Assembly (NCBI GenBank): GCA_013817245.1
Contig: JACDDA010000006.1
Location: 86,200 to 150,199 of the forward strand
Reading direction: 5' to 3'
DNA from: Gammaproteobacteria bacterium
GTDB lineage: Bacteria > Pseudomonadota > Gammaproteobacteria > HTCC5015
Length of the DNA stretch: 64,000 nt
Shown: piece after piece, positions 28,467 to 39,836 of the stretch
How the letters are laid out: each line of letters opens with the position of its first letter
Position numbering within the stretch: position 1 is the stretch's first letter
Notes under the pieces: generated by a model
What the model saw: the letters and a program-made list of their open reading frames with translations, nothing else
Database searches by the model: none
What the model was told of the DNA's origin: nothing
Position numbers and translations under genes: made by a program

Positions 28467-29939
28467 TTACATCATGACCACATCATATTGCGCTTGGTTA
28501 TAAAGATGCTCCACTTGCAAACGAATGGGCACCTCCACAAATGCTTCCAGCTCAGCCAAACCATGTGACTGTTCGTCTAATAACAAATCCACCACCGCTT
28601 GCGATGCCAAGACCGTTAAATTATGCGGATCGTATTGCCGCACTACGCGCAGAATTTCCCGAAAAATTTCATAACATGCAGTTTCAGTGGTTTTAACAAA
28701 ACCACGTCCTTCACAAGCAGGGCACGGCTCACATAACACATGCTCCAAACTTTCGCGCGTACGTTTACGCGTCATTTCTACTAAGCCTAACTCTGAAACT
28801 TCGGACACGTGAGTACGAGCATGATCTTTTTCTAATGCTTTACCCAGCGCACGCAGTACTTGACGCTTATGCTCTTCATCTAACATATCGATAAAATCTA
28901 TAATAATAATGCCGCCGAGATTGCGTAGTCTTAATTGTCGCGCGATGGCTTGCGCAGCCTCTAAATTAGTTTTGTAAATGGTTTCTTCTAAATTTCGACT
29001 ACCTACAAATCCACCCGTGTTGACATCAACCGTGGTCATTGCTTCGGTTTGATCAATAATTAAATATCCGCCCGATTTTAAAACTACTTTGCGTTCCATG
29101 GCTTTTTGAATTTCATCTTCTACGCTGTGCATATCAAACAAAGGGCGATCCGCTGAATAATGACTGATGCGTGCTTGCATATCGGGCATATATTGCGCAG
29201 AAAATTCGCGCATAGCGACAAATGATTCTTTGGAGTCGACTATGATGCTGTCGACACTACCATCGACAATGTCACGTAAAGTGCGTAACGCCAACGGTAA
29301 ATCTTCATGCACTAAACCTGGCGGTTTTACGATTTTGCTACGCTCGTGAATAGCTAAGCCGATTTTTTGTAAAAACAATGCGTCGCGTTGCAATTCTTCT
29401 GTGCTGGCGTTTTCGGCAACCGTGCGTACGATATAACCACCCGTGCTATTCGGTGGACGCGCATTTTCCATGATGGCGCGTAACGTTTGACGCTGTTCAT
29501 CATTTTCTATTTTAGTTGACACACCAATCGCAGTAGCACTGGGCAACAACACTAAATAACGCGAAGGAATCGTTAATTGAGTAGTAACACGCGGGCCTTT
29601 ACTGCCCAAAGGATCTTTCACCACTTGCACCAGCAGCTCTTGGCCTTCACGCAAAATCTGCGTGATCGGCAAACGCTTAGCTTGTTGATCAGGAACAACA
29701 TCGCCCATGGTCGGCATCTCAATGTCAGACACATGTAAAAACGCGGCTTTATCTAAACCAATATCAACAAATGCAGCATCCATACCCGGCATCACACGAA
29801 TGACTTTGCTCTTATAAATATTGCCGACCAAACCGCGCCGATTAGCACGCTCGACAAATAATTCTTGTAACACACCATTTTCTAAAATCGCTACGCGTGT
29901 TTCTTGTGGTGTAATATTTACTAGAATTTCATGCGGCAT
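28467..29939 (-). CDS. rng: Ribonuclease G
   Basis: Endoribonuclease of the RNase E/G family that matures the 5' end of 16S rRNA and decays mRNA. The 490 residues contain the S1 domain (GNIYKSKVIRVMPGMDAAFVDIG, near 38-60), the catalytic acidic residues in MTTVDVNTGGFVG and IIIIDFIDM, and the zinc-link cysteines in CEPCPACEGRGF near residue 410. It has no long C-terminal tail, which separates it from RNase E. maf lies upstream and yhdP downstream on the same strand. Confidence 0.96.
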   Translation of the reverse strand: MPHEILVNITPQETRVAILENGVLQELFVERANRRGLVGNIYKSKVIRVMPGMDAAFVDIGLDKAAFLHVSDIEMPTMGDVVPDQQAKRLPITQILREGQELLVQVVKDPLGSKGPRVTTQLTIPSRYLVLLPSATAIGVSTKIENDEQRQTLRAIMENARPPNSTGGYIVRTVAENASTEELQRDALFLQKIGLAIHERSKIVKPPGLVHEDLPLALRTLRDIVDGSVDSIIVDSKESFVAMREFSAQYMPDMQARISHYSADRPLFDMHSVEDEIQKAMERKVVLKSGGYLIIDQTEAMTTVDVNTGGFVGSRNLEETIYKTNLEAAQAIARQLRLRNLGGIIIIDFIDMLDEEHKRQVLRALGKALEKDHARTHVSEVSELGLVEMTRKRTRESLEHVLCEPCPACEGRGFVKTTETACYEIFREILRVVRQYDPHNLTVLASQAVVDLLLDEQSHGLAELEAFVEVPIRLQVEHLYNQAQYDVVMM

Positions 29940-29967
29940 ACATTACACCTGTAATAACTTCGTCGTT

Positions 29968-30546
29968 TCAAACAAACGAAAACCCATAAGATCGGAATAA
30001 TTGCGCGGTTTCAAATAAAGGTAAACCCATAACACCGGAATAACTGCCGCTTAGATGTTCAATAAAAACCGCTGCTTGTCCTTGAATCGCATAAGCACCC
30101 GCTTTATCTAAGGGTTCTTCAGTCGCACAATAATCTTTAATTTCATTATCTGTCATCACGCGAAAACGCACGTCGCTAATGGAGACTAAGGTTTTTTGTT
30201 GCTGACCATGCGCCACGCTAACAGCTGTCATCACTTGATGCGTGTTACCCGATAATTGCAATAACATGTCACGGGCATGCGCTGCATCACGGGGCTTACC
30301 TAAAATCTGTTGATCTAAAACCACAATCGTATCCGCGCCTAAGACGGGGTTTCCATCTGCGCATTGCGCAGCACCTGCTTGGGCTTTTTGCTGCGCCAAG
30401 CGTGTTACATAATCCTTAGGTAATTCATCTTTATATTGAGCTTCATCAATCGCGGCATTGATGACGGTAAATGAGACCGCTATCTGACTTAATAATTCAC
30501 GACGACGAGGTGATTGTGAGGCTAAATAAATAAAAGGATATTTCAT
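29968..30546 (-). CDS. maf: Maf nucleoside triphosphate pyrophosphatase
   Basis: House-cleaning enzyme hydrolysing dTTP/UTP or modified nucleotides to monophosphates. The family N-terminus IYLASQSPRRRELL, the GADTIVV metal site and the DKAGAYAIQGQAAVFIEHLSGSYSGVMGLPL block are all visible. I prefer the ATG at 30546 (192 residues, MKYPFIYLAS, like relatives). A GTG at 30555, directly after the rlmH stop, would add three residues and has AAGG four bases upstream, so it cannot be excluded. Confidence 0.94.
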   Translation of the reverse strand: MKYPFIYLASQSPRRRELLSQIAVSFTVINAAIDEAQYKDELPKDYVTRLAQQKAQAGAAQCADGNPVLGADTIVVLDQQILGKPRDAAHARDMLLQLSGNTHQVMTAVSVAHGQQQKTLVSISDVRFRVMTDNEIKDYCATEEPLDKAGAYAIQGQAAVFIEHLSGSYSGVMGLPLFETAQLFRSYGFSFV

Positions 30547-30555
30547 ATGACGCAC

Positions 30556-31029
30556 TCAACCTTCACGATGATAAGGATGGCCACTATGCAAGGTCCATGC
30601 TCGATATAAGGTTTCAGCTAATACCACCCGCACTAAGGGATGCGGTAACGTTAATGGCGATAAAGACCAGGTTTGTTCAGCACGTTGTCGACAACTTTCG
30701 GCTAAACCTTCTGGACCGCCGACTAATAAAGCAACATCGCGACCTTGCATTAACCACTGCGCTAATTGTTGCGCCAATTGTTCCGTCGACCACGGTTTAC
30801 CGTGGACTTCTAATGCAACGACAAAAGCGCGTTCGGGAATTCGCGCCAACATGACCTCACCTTCTTGTTGCACGATGCGTTGTAGATCTTGTGATTTGCT
30901 GCGTTTGGACGCAGGGATTTCGTTAAGTTGTAAACGACATTCAGGTGGAAAACGTCGTGCGTATTCATCAAAACCACTGTTCACCCAGGCGGGCATTTTA
31001 GTGCCGACGGCCAACAGATGAATTTTCAT
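30556..31029 (-). CDS. rlmH: 23S rRNA pseudouridine-1915 N3-methyltransferase
   Basis: SPOUT-fold enzyme that methylates pseudouridine 1915 of 23S rRNA using SAM. The 157-residue length is typical. [16 protein letters not shown] starts it, LLVGGPEGL forms the SAM-binding knot region, and it ends in the conserved HPYHREG tail that contacts the substrate. It is preceded by rsfS (36-base gap) and followed immediately by maf. Confidence 0.97.
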   Translation of the reverse strand: MKIHLLAVGTKMPAWVNSGFDEYARRFPPECRLQLNEIPASKRSKSQDLQRIVQQEGEVMLARIPERAFVVALEVHGKPWSTEQLAQQLAQWLMQGRDVALLVGGPEGLAESCRQRAEQTWSLSPLTLPHPLVRVVLAETLYRAWTLHSGHPYHREG

Positions 31030-31065
31030 GATAGCCGTCCGTAACTAATGACGCCGTTAAACATG

Positions 31066-31452
31066 TTAACGTTTTTGTAAGCGTGCCGGTTTAACCATAC
31101 GTGCTTTTAAAACTTCTTCGGTTGTTTCTAATTGCGGATCCCATAATTTTTCTAAATTATAAAAAGCGCGAACCGTGGGTTGCATCACGTGTATCACTAC
31201 ATCGCCCAAATCTACCAAGATCCATTCTGCTTCGCGTTCACCTTCAACACCTAAAGGACGCACACCCGCAGCTTTACTTTTTTCTGCCACGCTGTCCGCC
31301 AACGCTTTTACATGGCGCGAAGAAGTACCGCTCACCACAATCATCCAATCCATCACACTGGTTAATTTTTTTACATCTAACACAGTAATTTCATTACCTT
31401 TCACATCTTCCAATGCCGCTACTGCGAGCGCTTTTAATTCATCAGTTTTCAT
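31066..31452 (-). CDS. rsfS: Ribosomal silencing factor RsfS
   Basis: Binds ribosomal protein L14 and stops subunit joining when nutrients are short. At 128 residues it has normal length, with the family segments VLDVKKLTSVMDWMIVVSGTSSRHVKALADSV and EGEREAEWILVDLGDVVIHVM. It is placed between nadD and rlmH, the standard gammaproteobacterial order. Confidence 0.96.
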   Translation of the reverse strand: MKTDELKALAVAALEDVKGNEITVLDVKKLTSVMDWMIVVSGTSSRHVKALADSVAEKSKAAGVRPLGVEGEREAEWILVDLGDVVIHVMQPTVRAFYNLEKLWDPQLETTEEVLKARMVKPARLQKR

Positions 31453-31472
31453 AATGTTGCTAATCTCGTATT

Positions 31473-32147
31473 TTAAAATGATTGATAAATATTATTAGTA
31501 GCCAACCATTGACCCACCGTCGGCGGCAGCCAATGATCCGGTAATGATTCGCCGGCGTTTAAATAAGCTCTGATTGCGGTAGATGAAATTGCATATTCCG
31601 GCGTTTCCAAAAAAATAATAGCACCAGCTTTGCGCGTACGTAATTCCTTAAACTGTTGTATCGATAAACCGTGTTGCTGATACCACTCGTCTGCTAAGCT
31701 TTGCGGATCTAAACGATAGTTCGGTCGCGCCATGACGATGATATACGTGAGTTGTAAAATATCAACAGCACGATGCCATGTTGGAAAATGTGCAAATGCA
31801 TCTTGTCCCATTACCAAACACAATTGCGCGCCAGGATAGTCATGCGTTAATTCTTGCAAGCTATCAAACGTATAACTAGCACCTACTCGTGTTAATTCGC
31901 GCTCATCAATCTGCATCTGCGGAAATTCAAGACAAGCGAGTTGCAACATGTGCAAACGTTGCGCAGCATTTGCAATTGGCGGCGCACGATGCGCAGGCTC
32001 GCCACAAGGCATTAATAACAACCTATGTAAATTTAAAGTTTGAATTACCGCTTGCGCGGAGCGCAAATGACCGTAATGCACAGGATCAAAAGTACCGCCG
32101 AGAATGCCGATGAATTGATTAGCGAATAAAGTGTTGCTCAGCGTCAA
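31473..32147 (-). CDS. nadD: Nicotinate-nucleotide adenylyltransferase
   Basis: Adenylates nicotinate mononucleotide to deamido-NAD, the step after NadC in NAD synthesis. The 224-residue protein has the nucleotidyltransferase motifs GGTFDPVHYGHLRSA near the N-terminus (HxGH-type) and ISSTAIRAYL near the C-terminus. It follows proA after 16 bases and precedes rsfS by 20, in an operon of housekeeping genes. Confidence 0.96.
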   Translation of the reverse strand: MTLSNTLFANQFIGILGGTFDPVHYGHLRSAQAVIQTLNLHRLLLMPCGEPAHRAPPIANAAQRLHMLQLACLEFPQMQIDERELTRVGASYTFDSLQELTHDYPGAQLCLVMGQDAFAHFPTWHRAVDILQLTYIIVMARPNYRLDPQSLADEWYQQHGLSIQQFKELRTRKAGAIIFLETPEYAISSTAIRAYLNAGESLPDHWLPPTVGQWLATNNIYQSF

Positions 32148-32163
32148 CGATATTCACGTCCGC

Positions 32164-33453
32164 TTATTGGCGGATATGCCCCTCGCCTAACACAATATAT
32201 TTCTGCGTCGTTAAACCTTCTAAACCTACCGGTCCACGCGCATGGAGTTTGTCGGTACTAATACCAATTTCCCCGCCCAAGCCATATTCAAAACCATCTG
32301 CAAAACGTGTCGAAGCATTAACCATCACTGAACTTGAATCAACTTCACGTAAGAAACGTCGCGCGCGCGCATAATCTTCCGTGACAATTGCGTCGGTATG
32401 ATGTGATCCATAATGATTAATAAACATAATCGCTGCATCTATATCTGCAACTATCTTGATTGCTAAAATCGGCGCTAGATATTCTGTATACCAATCATCT
32501 TCTGTAGCGGCATTGATGTTTGGCAAAATCGTCCGCGTTGTTGCACAGCCGCGCAGCTCTACGCCTTTCGCCAAATAATCTTTTGCTAAGATGGGTAATA
32601 ATTTATCGGCCAGCGGTGCCGCGATTAATAAGTTCTCCATCGCATTACAAACACCATAACGATGCGTTTTGGCATTCACGGCGATCTTCAGGGCTTTTTC
32701 TAAATCTGCTTTATCATCAATATAAACATGACAAACGCCATCCAAATGTTTAATCACCGGAATTTCTGCTTCTGCGGTCACGCGCTCAATTAACGATTTA
32801 CCACCGCGCGGAATAATAACGTCGACATATTCTTTCATTTTTAATAATTGACCGACCAAAACACGATCCGCGCTTTTTAAAACTTGCACCGCATCCGTCG
32901 TTAAACCTGCCGCTTGCAAACCCGCGTGAAAACAATCCGCTAACGCTAAATTCGAATACAAAGCTTCTGAACCACCGCGCAAAATAGTGGCGTTGCCGGA
33001 TTTCAAACATAAAGCGGCGGCTTCAATCGTAACGTTGGGACGGGATTCATAAATAATACCGATCACGCCTAAAGGCACACGCATTTTGCCGACTTGAATA
33101 CCGGAAGGCCGATAACTCAAATTCGTTATTTCACCAATCGGATCCGCTAAATTTGCTACTTGTTGTAAACCTTCCGCCATCGCAGCAATACGCGCCGGAT
33201 TTAACGCTAAGCGATCTAAAGACGCCGCATCTAAATTTTTGGCTTGTGCCGCACTGAGGTCTTTTTCATTCGCCGCCAAAATTAAAGCTTCATGCTCACG
33301 CAATAATTGCGCAGTTGCCAATAACGCTTGGTTTTTAATGTGCGTGTCCGCATAGGCCAACAGCCGAGATGCGGCTCGCGCCCGCGCGCCTACCGCTAAC
33401 ATATAGTCAACTTGGTCTTGGGCGGTTTTGCTGGCTACTGCATTCATCGTCAT
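32164..33453 (-). CDS. proA: Gamma-glutamyl phosphate reductase
   Basis: Second enzyme of proline synthesis: NADPH-dependent reduction of gamma-glutamyl phosphate to glutamate semialdehyde. The 429 residues carry the catalytic cysteine in [14 protein letters not shown] and the terminal [24 protein letters not shown] typical of ProA. No proB is in the window. The insertion of proA between holA and nadD is found in several gammaproteobacteria. Confidence 0.97.
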   Translation of the reverse strand: MTMNAVASKTAQDQVDYMLAVGARARAASRLLAYADTHIKNQALLATAQLLREHEALILAANEKDLSAAQAKNLDAASLDRLALNPARIAAMAEGLQQVANLADPIGEITNLSYRPSGIQVGKMRVPLGVIGIIYESRPNVTIEAAALCLKSGNATILRGGSEALYSNLALADCFHAGLQAAGLTTDAVQVLKSADRVLVGQLLKMKEYVDVIIPRGGKSLIERVTAEAEIPVIKHLDGVCHVYIDDKADLEKALKIAVNAKTHRYGVCNAMENLLIAAPLADKLLPILAKDYLAKGVELRGCATTRTILPNINAATEDDWYTEYLAPILAIKIVADIDAAIMFINHYGSHHTDAIVTEDYARARRFLREVDSSSVMVNASTRFADGFEYGLGGEIGISTDKLHARGPVGLEGLTTQKYIVLGEGHIRQ

Positions 33454-33484
33454 TCCAATGGTGGTTCTAATTTATTAAGACACT

Positions 33485-34621
33485 CTATCTATAGGTAGTA
33501 GGCGATCTATTCTGGCGGGCGACCACCGAACTCAACGCAGGTTCTAAGCCAAACGGGCCGCATAATTCCAAACAAAGGCCGGTTAATACTACCCAAGGTT
33601 GCTGGCTACCTAAACCCAAAGCGGAGTTGCCATTGGCCATGCTACTGGCCCAACCCGCGCCTTTACTTACTTGATCCGCGCGCGCTGCTAAGCGCATGAG
33701 TATACCCCATGTCTTTAAACCCGTAGCCTCAGGCCGGATACGTTTTAATGCGGCTTGGACTAAGGGTTTACGTTTTTCCCACACCGCCGCAAAGACACTC
33801 GCCGCCGGCCGACCTTGCGCTAGCGCCATGGCCATGGTGGTTAAACCGCGAATTTCGTTGGCCAAGGCCCAGGCCACTAAAGCCGGCGTCTCACCTTCCG
33901 CGCGCAGACCATTTAATATGCGCAGGGTTTTGGCGGTTTTACCTTCCAACGCCGCATCGACCAGATCGTAAACACTAAAGCGGGCGCTATCGGCGACGGC
34001 TTCCGCTACCTCGCGGACATTCACCTTTACCGGTTGCGCGGCACTCGCGGACTTTAACAAAACCAATTTATCAATTTCTTGCGCAGCCGCCAGCAGATTG
34101 CCTTCTACTCGCAATGCCAATAACTCCACTGCTTCGCGATCCGCTTGTAAACCACGGGCTTGCAAACGTTCATTAATCCACTGCGGCATGCGATTACTGG
34201 CCACTGGCCAAATCGTCACGATCACACCGACTTTATCTAAGGCTTTATACCAGGCAGCACCTTGCGAACGTTTATCCAATTTAGGACATTGCACCAATAA
34301 CACGGTGTCATTCGGCAAACGTTCGGTGTATTCCTGCAAAGCTTCACTGCCCGCTTTACCGGGCGAACCCTGAATGCGCAAATCCAATACGCGACGATCC
34401 GCAAACAAGGACAAACTATTCGCGGCTAATAACAAATGTTGCCAATCAAAATCGCGGCCCGCTTCAAATACTTCTCGATCTAGATAAGCTTGCGCACGCG
34501 CCGCTTTACGCACCGCATCCGCCGCTTCCATCATTTGCAATGGTTCATCACCCGTCAATAAATACACGGGCGCGAGCCGTTGCTGTACCGATTTTTCAAG
34601 TTGTGCGGGCGCTAATTGCAT
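33485..34621 (-). CDS. holA: DNA polymerase III delta subunit
   Basis: The clamp-opening subunit of the replicative clamp loader. The 378-residue length, the N-terminal LAPVYLLTGDEPLQMMEAADAVRKAA (a degenerate ATPase domain without a true Walker A) and the central GNLLAAAQEIDKLVLL and FSVYDLVDAALEGK segments fit HolA. The C-terminus past residue 340 diverges (ending in PTTYR). No lptE or leuS precedes it in this window. It is the first gene of the holA-proA-nadD-rsfS-rlmH-maf-rng-yhdP run. Confidence 0.93.
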   Translation of the reverse strand: MQLAPAQLEKSVQQRLAPVYLLTGDEPLQMMEAADAVRKAARAQAYLDREVFEAGRDFDWQHLLLAANSLSLFADRRVLDLRIQGSPGKAGSEALQEYTERLPNDTVLLVQCPKLDKRSQGAAWYKALDKVGVIVTIWPVASNRMPQWINERLQARGLQADREAVELLALRVEGNLLAAAQEIDKLVLLKSASAAQPVKVNVREVAEAVADSARFSVYDLVDAALEGKTAKTLRILNGLRAEGETPALVAWALANEIRGLTTMAMALAQGRPAASVFAAVWEKRKPLVQAALKRIRPEATGLKTWGILMRLAARADQVSKGAGWASSMANGNSALGLGSQQPWVVLTGLCLELCGPFGLEPALSSVVARQNRSPTTYR

Positions 34622-34733
34622 ATATAACAGCTCAAATTATTTAATCGTCATTATTCGCTAATCAATTGATTGCCGCAAATAAGCCTTACATCAAGACCAC
34701 TTCTAACGCAGCCACTAGATTTAATTGCCGAAT

Positions 34734-34757
34734 AAAAAAGCGGCCAATGGCCGCTTT
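34734..34757 (-). terminator. Terminator of the carAB-greA operon
   Basis: On the minus strand AAAGCGGCC (34757-34749) pairs with GGCCGCTTT (34745-34737) around ATT, and the stem runs into a T tract (complement of 34734-34739). It lies 25 bases after the greA stop. On the plus strand the trailing bases are not T-rich, so it acts leftward. Confidence 0.85.
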
Positions 34758-34781
34758 ATAAAAACCTGCGACCCTAACCTT

Positions 34782-35258
34782 TTAAATATACTTTACATCA
34801 ACCACTTCGTATTCTTTAATGCCACTGGGTGCTTTTACTTGCGCGACATCATCCACTTCTTTACCAATCAACGCGCGCGCAATCGGCGAGCTAATCGAAA
34901 TAAAACCTTGCTTAATATCAGCTTCGTCATCGCCTACAATTTTATACGTAACTTCAACACCACTAGCAACTTCTACCAACTCTACCGTAGCGCCAAACAC
35001 GATGCGGCCATTGGCATTAATTTTAGTAACATCAATAATTTCAGCATTCGATAATTTTGCTTCTAATTCTTTAATACGGCCTTCTGCAAAACTTTGTTGT
35101 TCACGCGCCGCATGATATTCAGCGTTTTCTTTTAAATCGCCGTGCGCACGCGCATCCGCAATCGCTTGAATAATTCGCGGCCGATCAACATTTTTAAGTT
35201 TTTCTAATTCGCTGCGCATTTTTTCTGCGCCTTGTACTGTAATGGGTACCTTTCCCAT
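34782..35258 (-). CDS. greA: Transcription elongation factor GreA
   Basis: Enters the RNA polymerase secondary channel and promotes cleavage of backtracked RNA. The 158 residues have the coiled coil (about 8-75), with the acidic tip in [22 protein letters not shown], and the C-terminal FKBP-like domain with [26 protein letters not shown] precedes the ATG at a proper distance. It follows carB by three bases, a conserved gammaproteobacterial order (carA-carB-greA). Confidence 0.97.
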   Translation of the reverse strand: MGKVPITVQGAEKMRSELEKLKNVDRPRIIQAIADARAHGDLKENAEYHAAREQQSFAEGRIKELEAKLSNAEIIDVTKINANGRIVFGATVELVEVASGVEVTYKIVGDDEADIKQGFISISSPIARALIGKEVDDVAQVKAPSGIKEYEVVDVKYI

Positions 35259-35261
35259 AAA

Positions 35262-38200
35262 TCACCCCTTATTAGCATCCTGGTGAGAATCTTGAGTCAA
35301 CGTCTGATGCAAATCCTGCAATCGATTTACCTGATAATTATCAACATAGTCTAACGCCATACAGCTTGCACGTGCACCTGAAATGGTCGTGGTTAATGTC
35401 ACTTTATGATTCATCGCTTCTCGACGAATCGCAAATGAGTCACGAATCGCTTGTTTACCTTCAGTGGTATTCACAATCATCGCTATCTCATCATTCTTAA
35501 TCATATCCACAATATGCGGTCGACCTTGTGTAACTTTATTAACACGTTCACAAGCCACGCCCGCACGTGTCAATACTTCTGAAGTTCCATCAGTGGCTAA
35601 AATTTTAAAGCCGCGTTTAATTAATTCGCGCGCCACGTCAATAGCAGCTGGCTTGTCGGCTTCGCGTACACTAATAAACGCCACACCGCTTTTCGGCAAA
35701 TTCACACCCGCGCCAAACATACTTTTACAAAATGCTTCACCAAAAGTACTGCCAATGCCCATGACTTCGCCCGTCGATTTCATTTCGGGGCCAAGCAAGG
35801 CATCTACGCCAGGAAATTTAGTAAATGGAAACACAGATTCTTTCACAGAATAAAATCCAGGTATCACTTCATGCGTAATGCCTTGCTGGCGCAGACTTTG
35901 TCCCGCCATACAACGCGCCGCAATTTTTGCTAAAGGTCGACCGGTCGCTTTTGAAACAAAAGGCACCGTGCGTGACGCACGCGGATTTACTTCTAAAACA
36001 TAAACCGTCTCGCCTTGAATCGCAAACTGCGTGTTCATTAAGCCAATAACTTTTAAACCCTTTGCCATTTGCGCTACTTGCGTACGCAATACATCTTGCA
36101 CTTGTTTGCTTAATGTATAAGGCGGAATTGAACAAGCGGAATCACCTGAATGAATGCCGGCTTCTTCAATGTGCTCCATGATGCCGCCAATGATGACATC
36201 AGTGCCGTCACAAATCGCATCGATATCAACTTCAATCGCATCATTTAAAAAACGATCTAACAACACGGGCGAATCATTAGATACTTTAACGGCTGCACGC
36301 ATATAACGCTGCAATTCATCCGGACCAGAAACAATTTCCATACCACGGCCACCTAATACATAAGAAGGCCTTACTACTAACGGATAACCAATTTCATCAG
36401 CGAGTTTTAAAGCTGCTTCAGCAGTTTTTGCAGTACGATTCGGCGGTTGTTTTAAACCCAAATCGTTAATGAGCTTTTGAAAACGTTCACGGTCTTCTGC
36501 CAGATCAATTGAATCAGGACTGGTGCCAATAATAGGCGCGCCGGCTTTTTCTAAAGCGCGCGCTAATTTCAATGGCGTTTGACCGCCGTATTGCACAATC
36601 ACACCAAAAGGTTTTTCAACGTGCAAAATTTCTAATACATCTTCTAATGTCAGGGGTTCAAAATACAAACGATCAGAAGTATCGTAATCCGTTGAAACAG
36701 TTTCGGGATTACAATTTACCATGATGGTTTCATAACCATCTTCACGCAAAGCCAATGCCGCATGCACACAACAATAATCAAATTCAATGCCTTGACCAAT
36801 TCGATTAGGCCCACCGCCTAACACCATAATTTTTTTACGCTGCGTAGGCTGCGCTTCGCATTCTTCTTCATAAGTCGAATACATATACGCGGTCGTCGCA
36901 GTAAATTCTGCAGCACAACTATCCACACGTTTATAGACTGGTCGAATATTGCACGACCAGCGATATTCGCGCACCGAGTGTTCGTCAATATTCAACACTG
37001 TCGCTAAACGACTATCAGAAAAACCTTTGCGTTTTAATTTACGTAATTCATCTGCGTCAATGCTTTTTAAACTACGACCCACTAAGGCTTGTTCGATGCG
37101 CACTATTTCTTCGATTTGCACTAAAAACCAAGGATCAATCCAGGTTAACTGCTGCACTTCCGCAAGACTAAAGCCATTACGAAACGCATCGGCGACATAC
37201 CATAAACGTTCAGCACGTGGTTCGCGCAATTCGCGAATTAACGTATCACGCCAATTTTCATCGGCAATGCTCGCGTCTAACAAAGGTGTAAAACCATCCA
37301 CACCAATTTCTAATCCGCGCAACGCTTTTTGCAATGATTCTTGAAAAGTGCGGCCTATCGCCATCACTTCACCGACCGATTTCATTTGTGTGGTTAAGCG
37401 ACTGTCCGCAGCAGGGAATTTTTCAAAAGCAAAACGCGGCACTTTCGTAACAACGTAATCAATGCTGGGTTCAAATGATGCTGGCGTTGCGCCGCCGGTA
37501 ATTTCATTTTGCAACTCATCTAAGGTATAACCTACCGCTAATTTAGCGGCCACTCTAGCAATCGGAAAACCCGTGGCTTTAGAAGCTAAGGCAGAAGAAC
37601 GCGATACACGCGGATTCATTTCAATAACAATCATTTCACCATTTGCAGGATTCACCGCAAACTGTACGTTAGAGCCGCCCGTGTCCACGCCGATTTTACG
37701 TAACACCGCAATCGAAGCATTGCGCATGATTTGATATTCTTTATCCGTCAACGTTTGCGCAGGCGCAACGGTTATTGAGTCACCGGTATGCACGCCCATC
37801 GCATCAAGATTTTCAATCGAGCAAACAATGATGCAGTTATCTTTACGATCACGCACCACTTCCATTTCATATTCTTTCCAACCGAGCACTGATTCTTCTA
37901 ATAATAATTCATGCGTCGGCGACAAATCTAAACCACGCACCACGATTTCTTCAAACTCTTCGCGGTTATAAGCAATTCCGCCGCCTGTGCCACCCATCGT
38001 AAATGACGGACGAATAATTAACGGAAAACCAATTTCCGTAATCGCAACGCGCGCTTCTTCAATGTTATGCGCGATGATGGCACGCGGTGTCGCCAAACCA
38101 ATTTCTGTCATAGCTTGTTTAAAGCGCTCGCGATCTTCGGCCATATCAATCGCGTCTTCATTGGCGCCGATCATTTCTACGCCATACTCGGCTAACACAC

Positions 38201-38516
38201 CGTTATGATGTAAATCTAAAGCGCAGTTCAACGCAGTTTGCCCGCCCATTGTGGGTAACAATGCATCGGGTTTTTCTTTTTTAATAATTTCCGCAACAGT
38301 GCGCCAATTAATCGGTTCAATATAAACCGCATCCGCCATATCAGGATCCGTCATGATGGTGGCAGGATTCGAGTTCACTAAAATAACGCGATAACCTTCT
38401 TCACGCAGTGCTTTACACGCTTGCGCGCCGGAATAATCAAACTCGCACGCTTGACCAATCACAATAGGACCTGCGCCGATAATCAAGATACTTTTTATAT
38501 CAGTCCGTTTTGCCAT
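35262..38516 (-). CDS. carB: Carbamoyl-phosphate synthase large subunit
   Basis: Makes carbamoyl phosphate from bicarbonate, ATP and ammonia for pyrimidine and arginine synthesis, the latter via ArgF in this window. The 1084-residue protein has the two homologous synthetase halves, seen in the paired motifs [19 protein letters not shown] (near residue 12) and [20 protein letters not shown] (near 570), and the C-terminal allosteric domain from about residue 940. It starts two bases after the carA stop. Confidence 0.98.
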   Translation of the reverse strand: MAKRTDIKSILIIGAGPIVIGQACEFDYSGAQACKALREEGYRVILVNSNPATIMTDPDMADAVYIEPINWRTVAEIIKKEKPDALLPTMGGQTALNCALDLHHNGVLAEYGVEMIGANEDAIDMAEDRERFKQAMTEIGLATPRAIIAHNIEEARVAITEIGFPLIIRPSFTMGGTGGGIAYNREEFEEIVVRGLDLSPTHELLLEESVLGWKEYEMEVVRDRKDNCIIVCSIENLDAMGVHTGDSITVAPAQTLTDKEYQIMRNASIAVLRKIGVDTGGSNVQFAVNPANGEMIVIEMNPRVSRSSALASKATGFPIARVAAKLAVGYTLDELQNEITGGATPASFEPSIDYVVTKVPRFAFEKFPAADSRLTTQMKSVGEVMAIGRTFQESLQKALRGLEIGVDGFTPLLDASIADENWRDTLIRELREPRAERLWYVADAFRNGFSLAEVQQLTWIDPWFLVQIEEIVRIEQALVGRSLKSIDADELRKLKRKGFSDSRLATVLNIDEHSVREYRWSCNIRPVYKRVDSCAAEFTATTAYMYSTYEEECEAQPTQRKKIMVLGGGPNRIGQGIEFDYCCVHAALALREDGYETIMVNCNPETVSTDYDTSDRLYFEPLTLEDVLEILHVEKPFGVIVQYGGQTPLKLARALEKAGAPIIGTSPDSIDLAEDRERFQKLINDLGLKQPPNRTAKTAEAALKLADEIGYPLVVRPSYVLGGRGMEIVSGPDELQRYMRAAVKVSNDSPVLLDRFLNDAIEVDIDAICDGTDVIIGGIMEHIEEAGIHSGDSACSIPPYTLSKQVQDVLRTQVAQMAKGLKVIGLMNTQFAIQGETVYVLEVNPRASRTVPFVSKATGRPLAKIAARCMAGQSLRQQGITHEVIPGFYSVKESVFPFTKFPGVDALLGPEMKSTGEVMGIGSTFGEAFCKSMFGAGVNLPKSGVAFISVREADKPAAIDVARELIKRGFKILATDGTSEVLTRAGVACERVNKVTQGRPHIVDMIKNDEIAMIVNTTEGKQAIRDSFAIRREAMNHKVTLTTTISGARASCMALDYVDNYQVNRLQDLHQTLTQDSHQDANKG

Positions 38517-38518
38517 GA

Positions 38519-39685
38519 TTACGCTGTAGCCCGTTGTTGCATAAATTCAATAAACTGATCAAACAAAGGCGCAACATCATGCGGCCCTGGACTTGCTTCA
38601 GGATGACCTTGAAAACTAAATGCGGGTTTATCTATATGACGAATACCTTGTAACGATTGATCAAACAACGAGCGATGCGTCGCAATCAAATTTGCCGGCA
38701 AGGTTTTTTCATCTACTGCAAAACCATGATTCTGACTGCTAATCATCACTTGACCCGTACTTAAATCTTGCACCGGATGATTGCCGCCGTGATGACTAAA
38801 TTTCATTTTGATCGTGTTTGCACCGCAGGCTAAACCTAATAATTGATGTCCTAAACAAATACCAAAAATAGGTATTTCAGTTTCTAACAAACTGCGAATA
38901 GCTTCAATGGCGTAATCACAAGGCTCTGGATCACCCGGACCATTCGATAAAAATACACCATCCGGTTTTAATGCTAAGACTTCAACTGCAGTGGTCTGTG
39001 CGGGTACTACCGTTACGCGACAACCGCGCTCAACTAACATACGCAAAATATTGCGCTTGATGCCATAGTCATAGGCGACCACATGAAATTGACTATTCGC
39101 AGGAATAGGATGACCCACGCCTAATTGCCACACACTTTCTTGCCATTGATAAGATTTTTTGGTGGACACTTCTTTAGCCAGGTCTAAACCTTTTAAACCA
39201 GGGAAAGTTTTAATGGTTTGCAAAGCAGGCTGTAGTTGTAGCTGAGTTTGATTTTGTTTTAACAAAGCTTGCGCATCGGCACCCGCAAAAATAGCGCCTG
39301 CTTGAGCGCCTTTTTCACGCAAGATCCGTGTTAAGCGGCGCGTGTCGATATCCGCAATCGCGAGCACGCCACGGCGCTGCAAATACGCGGATAAGGTTTC
39401 CGTAGAACGAAAATTGCTGGCCACCAAGGGCAGATCACGAATCACTAAACCGGCGGCATATAAATCACTGGCTTCTTCGTCCTCGGCATTCATGCCGACA
39501 TTGCCAATATGCGGATACGTCAGTGTGATAATTTGGCGAGCATAAGAAGGGTCAGTGAGAATTTCTTGATAGCCCGTCATGGCCGTATTAAATACCACTT
39601 CGCCAACGCTAGTGCCGTCTGCGCCGATTGAAATACCTCGAAAGACACTACCATCTTCGAGTACCAGTACCGCCAGCTTACTCAA
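38519..39685 (-). CDS. carA: Carbamoyl-phosphate synthase small subunit
   Basis: The glutaminase subunit that feeds ammonia to CarB. I place the start at the TTG at 39685, four bases after GGAGG. This gives a 388-residue protein beginning [16 protein letters not shown], in line with other CarA proteins. The open frame continues upstream to a GTG at 39811, but that part spans the attenuator hairpin and has no ribosome binding site. Catalytic residues are Cys in [11 protein letters not shown] and His/Glu in GHPEASPG. The promoter is at 39837-39865 and a terminator-type hairpin at 39718-39778 separates it from the gene. Confidence 0.93.
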   Translation of the reverse strand: MSKLAVLVLEDGSVFRGISIGADGTSVGEVVFNTAMTGYQEILTDPSYARQIITLTYPHIGNVGMNAEDEEASDLYAAGLVIRDLPLVASNFRSTETLSAYLQRRGVLAIADIDTRRLTRILREKGAQAGAIFAGADAQALLKQNQTQLQLQPALQTIKTFPGLKGLDLAKEVSTKKSYQWQESVWQLGVGHPIPANSQFHVVAYDYGIKRNILRMLVERGCRVTVVPAQTTAVEVLALKPDGVFLSNGPGDPEPCDYAIEAIRSLLETEIPIFGICLGHQLLGLACGANTIKMKFSHHGGNHPVQDLSTGQVMISSQNHGFAVDEKTLPANLIATHRSLFDQSLQGIRHIDKPAFSFQGHPEASPGPHDVAPLFDQFIEFMQQRATA

Positions 39686-39717
39686 ACTGCCTCCGAATCG
39701 TGCCGAGTCTAGATGTG

Positions 39718-39778
39718 AAAAACGGGACGAGCCAGGTGCGACCCCAATAAATGAAGGTCTCAGAGGCTCATCCCGTTT
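39718..39778 (-). terminator. Attenuator hairpin in the carAB leader
   Basis: On the minus strand AAACGGGATGAGCC (39778-39765) pairs along 14 bases, with one G-U, to GGCTCGTCCCGTTT (39733-39720), and the stem leads into TTTTT (complement of 39718-39722). The loop is 31 bases. It lies about 50 bases after the predicted transcription start and 33 before the TTG of carA, the place of an attenuator. A GTG-started frame (39811) runs through it in phase with carA and could be a leader peptide, as in pyrimidine-responsive attenuation of enterobacterial pyrBI. Confidence 0.75.
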
Positions 39779-39836
39779 CAGGAATGCGTTGACGCGTGGT
39801 GAAAATAACACTCAAACCACACTGTGCTGGGCGCGC

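Noticed and set aside
35464..35853. 129-codon open frame on the plus strand inside carB
   Set aside because: Antisense shadow of the highly conserved carB C-terminus.
39686..39811. N-terminal extension of CarA from a GTG at 39811
   Set aside because: It spans the attenuator hairpin, has no ribosome binding site, and does not resemble CarA, while the TTG at 39685 has GGAGG. Kept only as a possible leader peptide.
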